From a virus: 59,588 bases of DNA. Positions 59,357-59,588 of this stretch are shown one piece after another (positions within the stretch are counted from its first letter, which is position 1; each line of letters opens with the position of its first letter). A model generated the notes under the pieces. That model was not told the origin of the DNA, did not search any database, and was given only the letters and a program-made list of their open reading frames with translations. The translations under genes and the position numbers were made by a program. The DNA is taken from the IMG/VR virus record IMGVR_UViG_3300022841_000019, positions 1 to 59,588 of that record; one strand, 5' to 3'.

Positions 59357-59588
59357 ATGGCATCAATACCAAGCATATCATTAATACCAAGTGGTTATAA
59401 AGCAAGTAAATTATACAGCGATCTACCTACTAACGGTAACGCTGATTTAACCGTTGTACGAAACAGTACAGCAAACAGAATAAACAAAGACGGTCTTATC
59501 GAATCTATGGCAGTTAACGTGCCTTTATTAGACCATTCAAACGGTACTTGTCCTAGTTTATTATTACAACCACAGTCTACAAATTTAA
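59357..59588 (+). CDS. Tail adhesin or fibre, N-terminal part, cut by the window edge
   Basis: The frame opens at the ATG of MASIPSISLIPSGYKASKLY, after an A-rich leader, and is still open at the last base. The lead SLIPSGYKASKLYSDLPTNG, then DLTVVRNSTANRINKDGLIE, is typical of the N-terminal anchoring part of large marine-phage tail adhesins that often carry LamG-like domains further on. At least 77 codons are present; the rest lies outside. Confidence 0.72.
   Translation, partial: MASIPSISLIPSGYKASKLYSDLPTNGNADLTVVRNSTANRINKDGLIESMAVNVPLLDHSNGTCPSLLLQPQSTNL

Noticed and set aside
1-59588. CRISPR array, integrase or insertion sequence
   Set aside because: No regularly spaced repeats, recombinase catalytic motifs or terminal inverted repeats with a transposase were found.

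Overview
This window is about 60 kb of an AT-rich, tailed double-stranded DNA phage genome. A portal protein, an internal-virion gene series and no recognisable tape-measure, sheath or baseplate genes point to a short-tailed (podovirus-like) particle. A-rich leaders of the AAATAAATA type with few Shine-Dalgarno sequences, a unimolecular-spanin-type lipoprotein, and small proteins that I recall from marine phages suggest a host in marine Bacteroidetes (Flavobacteriia). The host assignment is inference. There is no integrase, CRISPR array, rRNA or insertion sequence. The last gene is cut by the right edge and the first few bases may be the end of a cut gene.

Layout. (1) 1-29.3 kb, plus strand: a membrane peptide, three small genes, a candidate small terminase, large terminase, portal, scaffold-like protein, major capsid protein, tail and ring proteins, a giant nozzle/muzzle-like protein, a cupin-like protein, and three internal virion proteins ending in a 3068-residue protein with an HExxH zinc-protease motif. 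A bidirectional terminator at about 29.3 kb closes this block against the opposing one. (2) 29.3-51.0 kb, minus strand: replication and takeover genes. These are class I ribonucleotide reductase (nrdA, nrdB), a PD-(D/E)XK nuclease, two NTP-pyrophosphohydrolase-like proteins, a thymidylate-synthase-fold enzyme with the Asp typical of dCMP hydroxymethylase, primase-helicase, SSB, a recombination exonuclease, an ERF-type annealing protein, a sigma factor, a phosphoesterase and many small unknown proteins. It also holds tRNA-Gln, two structured RNA regions and a family of repeated promoter-like sites. (3) 51.0-51.5 kb: a non-coding divergence region, the best candidate for an origin or control region. 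(4) 51.5 kb to the end, plus strand: fibre-like proteins, a GroEL/GroES pair, small virion proteins, the lysis cassette (two holin candidates, endolysin, u-spanin) and the start of a tail adhesin.

How it works together. The minus-strand block would supply deoxynucleotides (NrdAB, MazG-like enzymes, TS-fold enzyme), replicate DNA (primase-helicase, SSB), recombine it (exonuclease plus ERF) and redirect transcription (sigma factor). The plus-strand blocks build and package the particle, with phage chaperonins placed among late genes, and then lyse the cell.

The least ordinary signals are regulatory or RNA-level. There are eleven copies of a promoter-like site with an exact 9-nt spacer. A ~56-nt hairpin element occurs three times and once overlaps the start codon of a helix-turn-helix protein. 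A ~330-nt highly structured non-coding stretch lies beside tRNA-Gln, and a ~210-nt RNA region ends in a tRNA-like T-arm.
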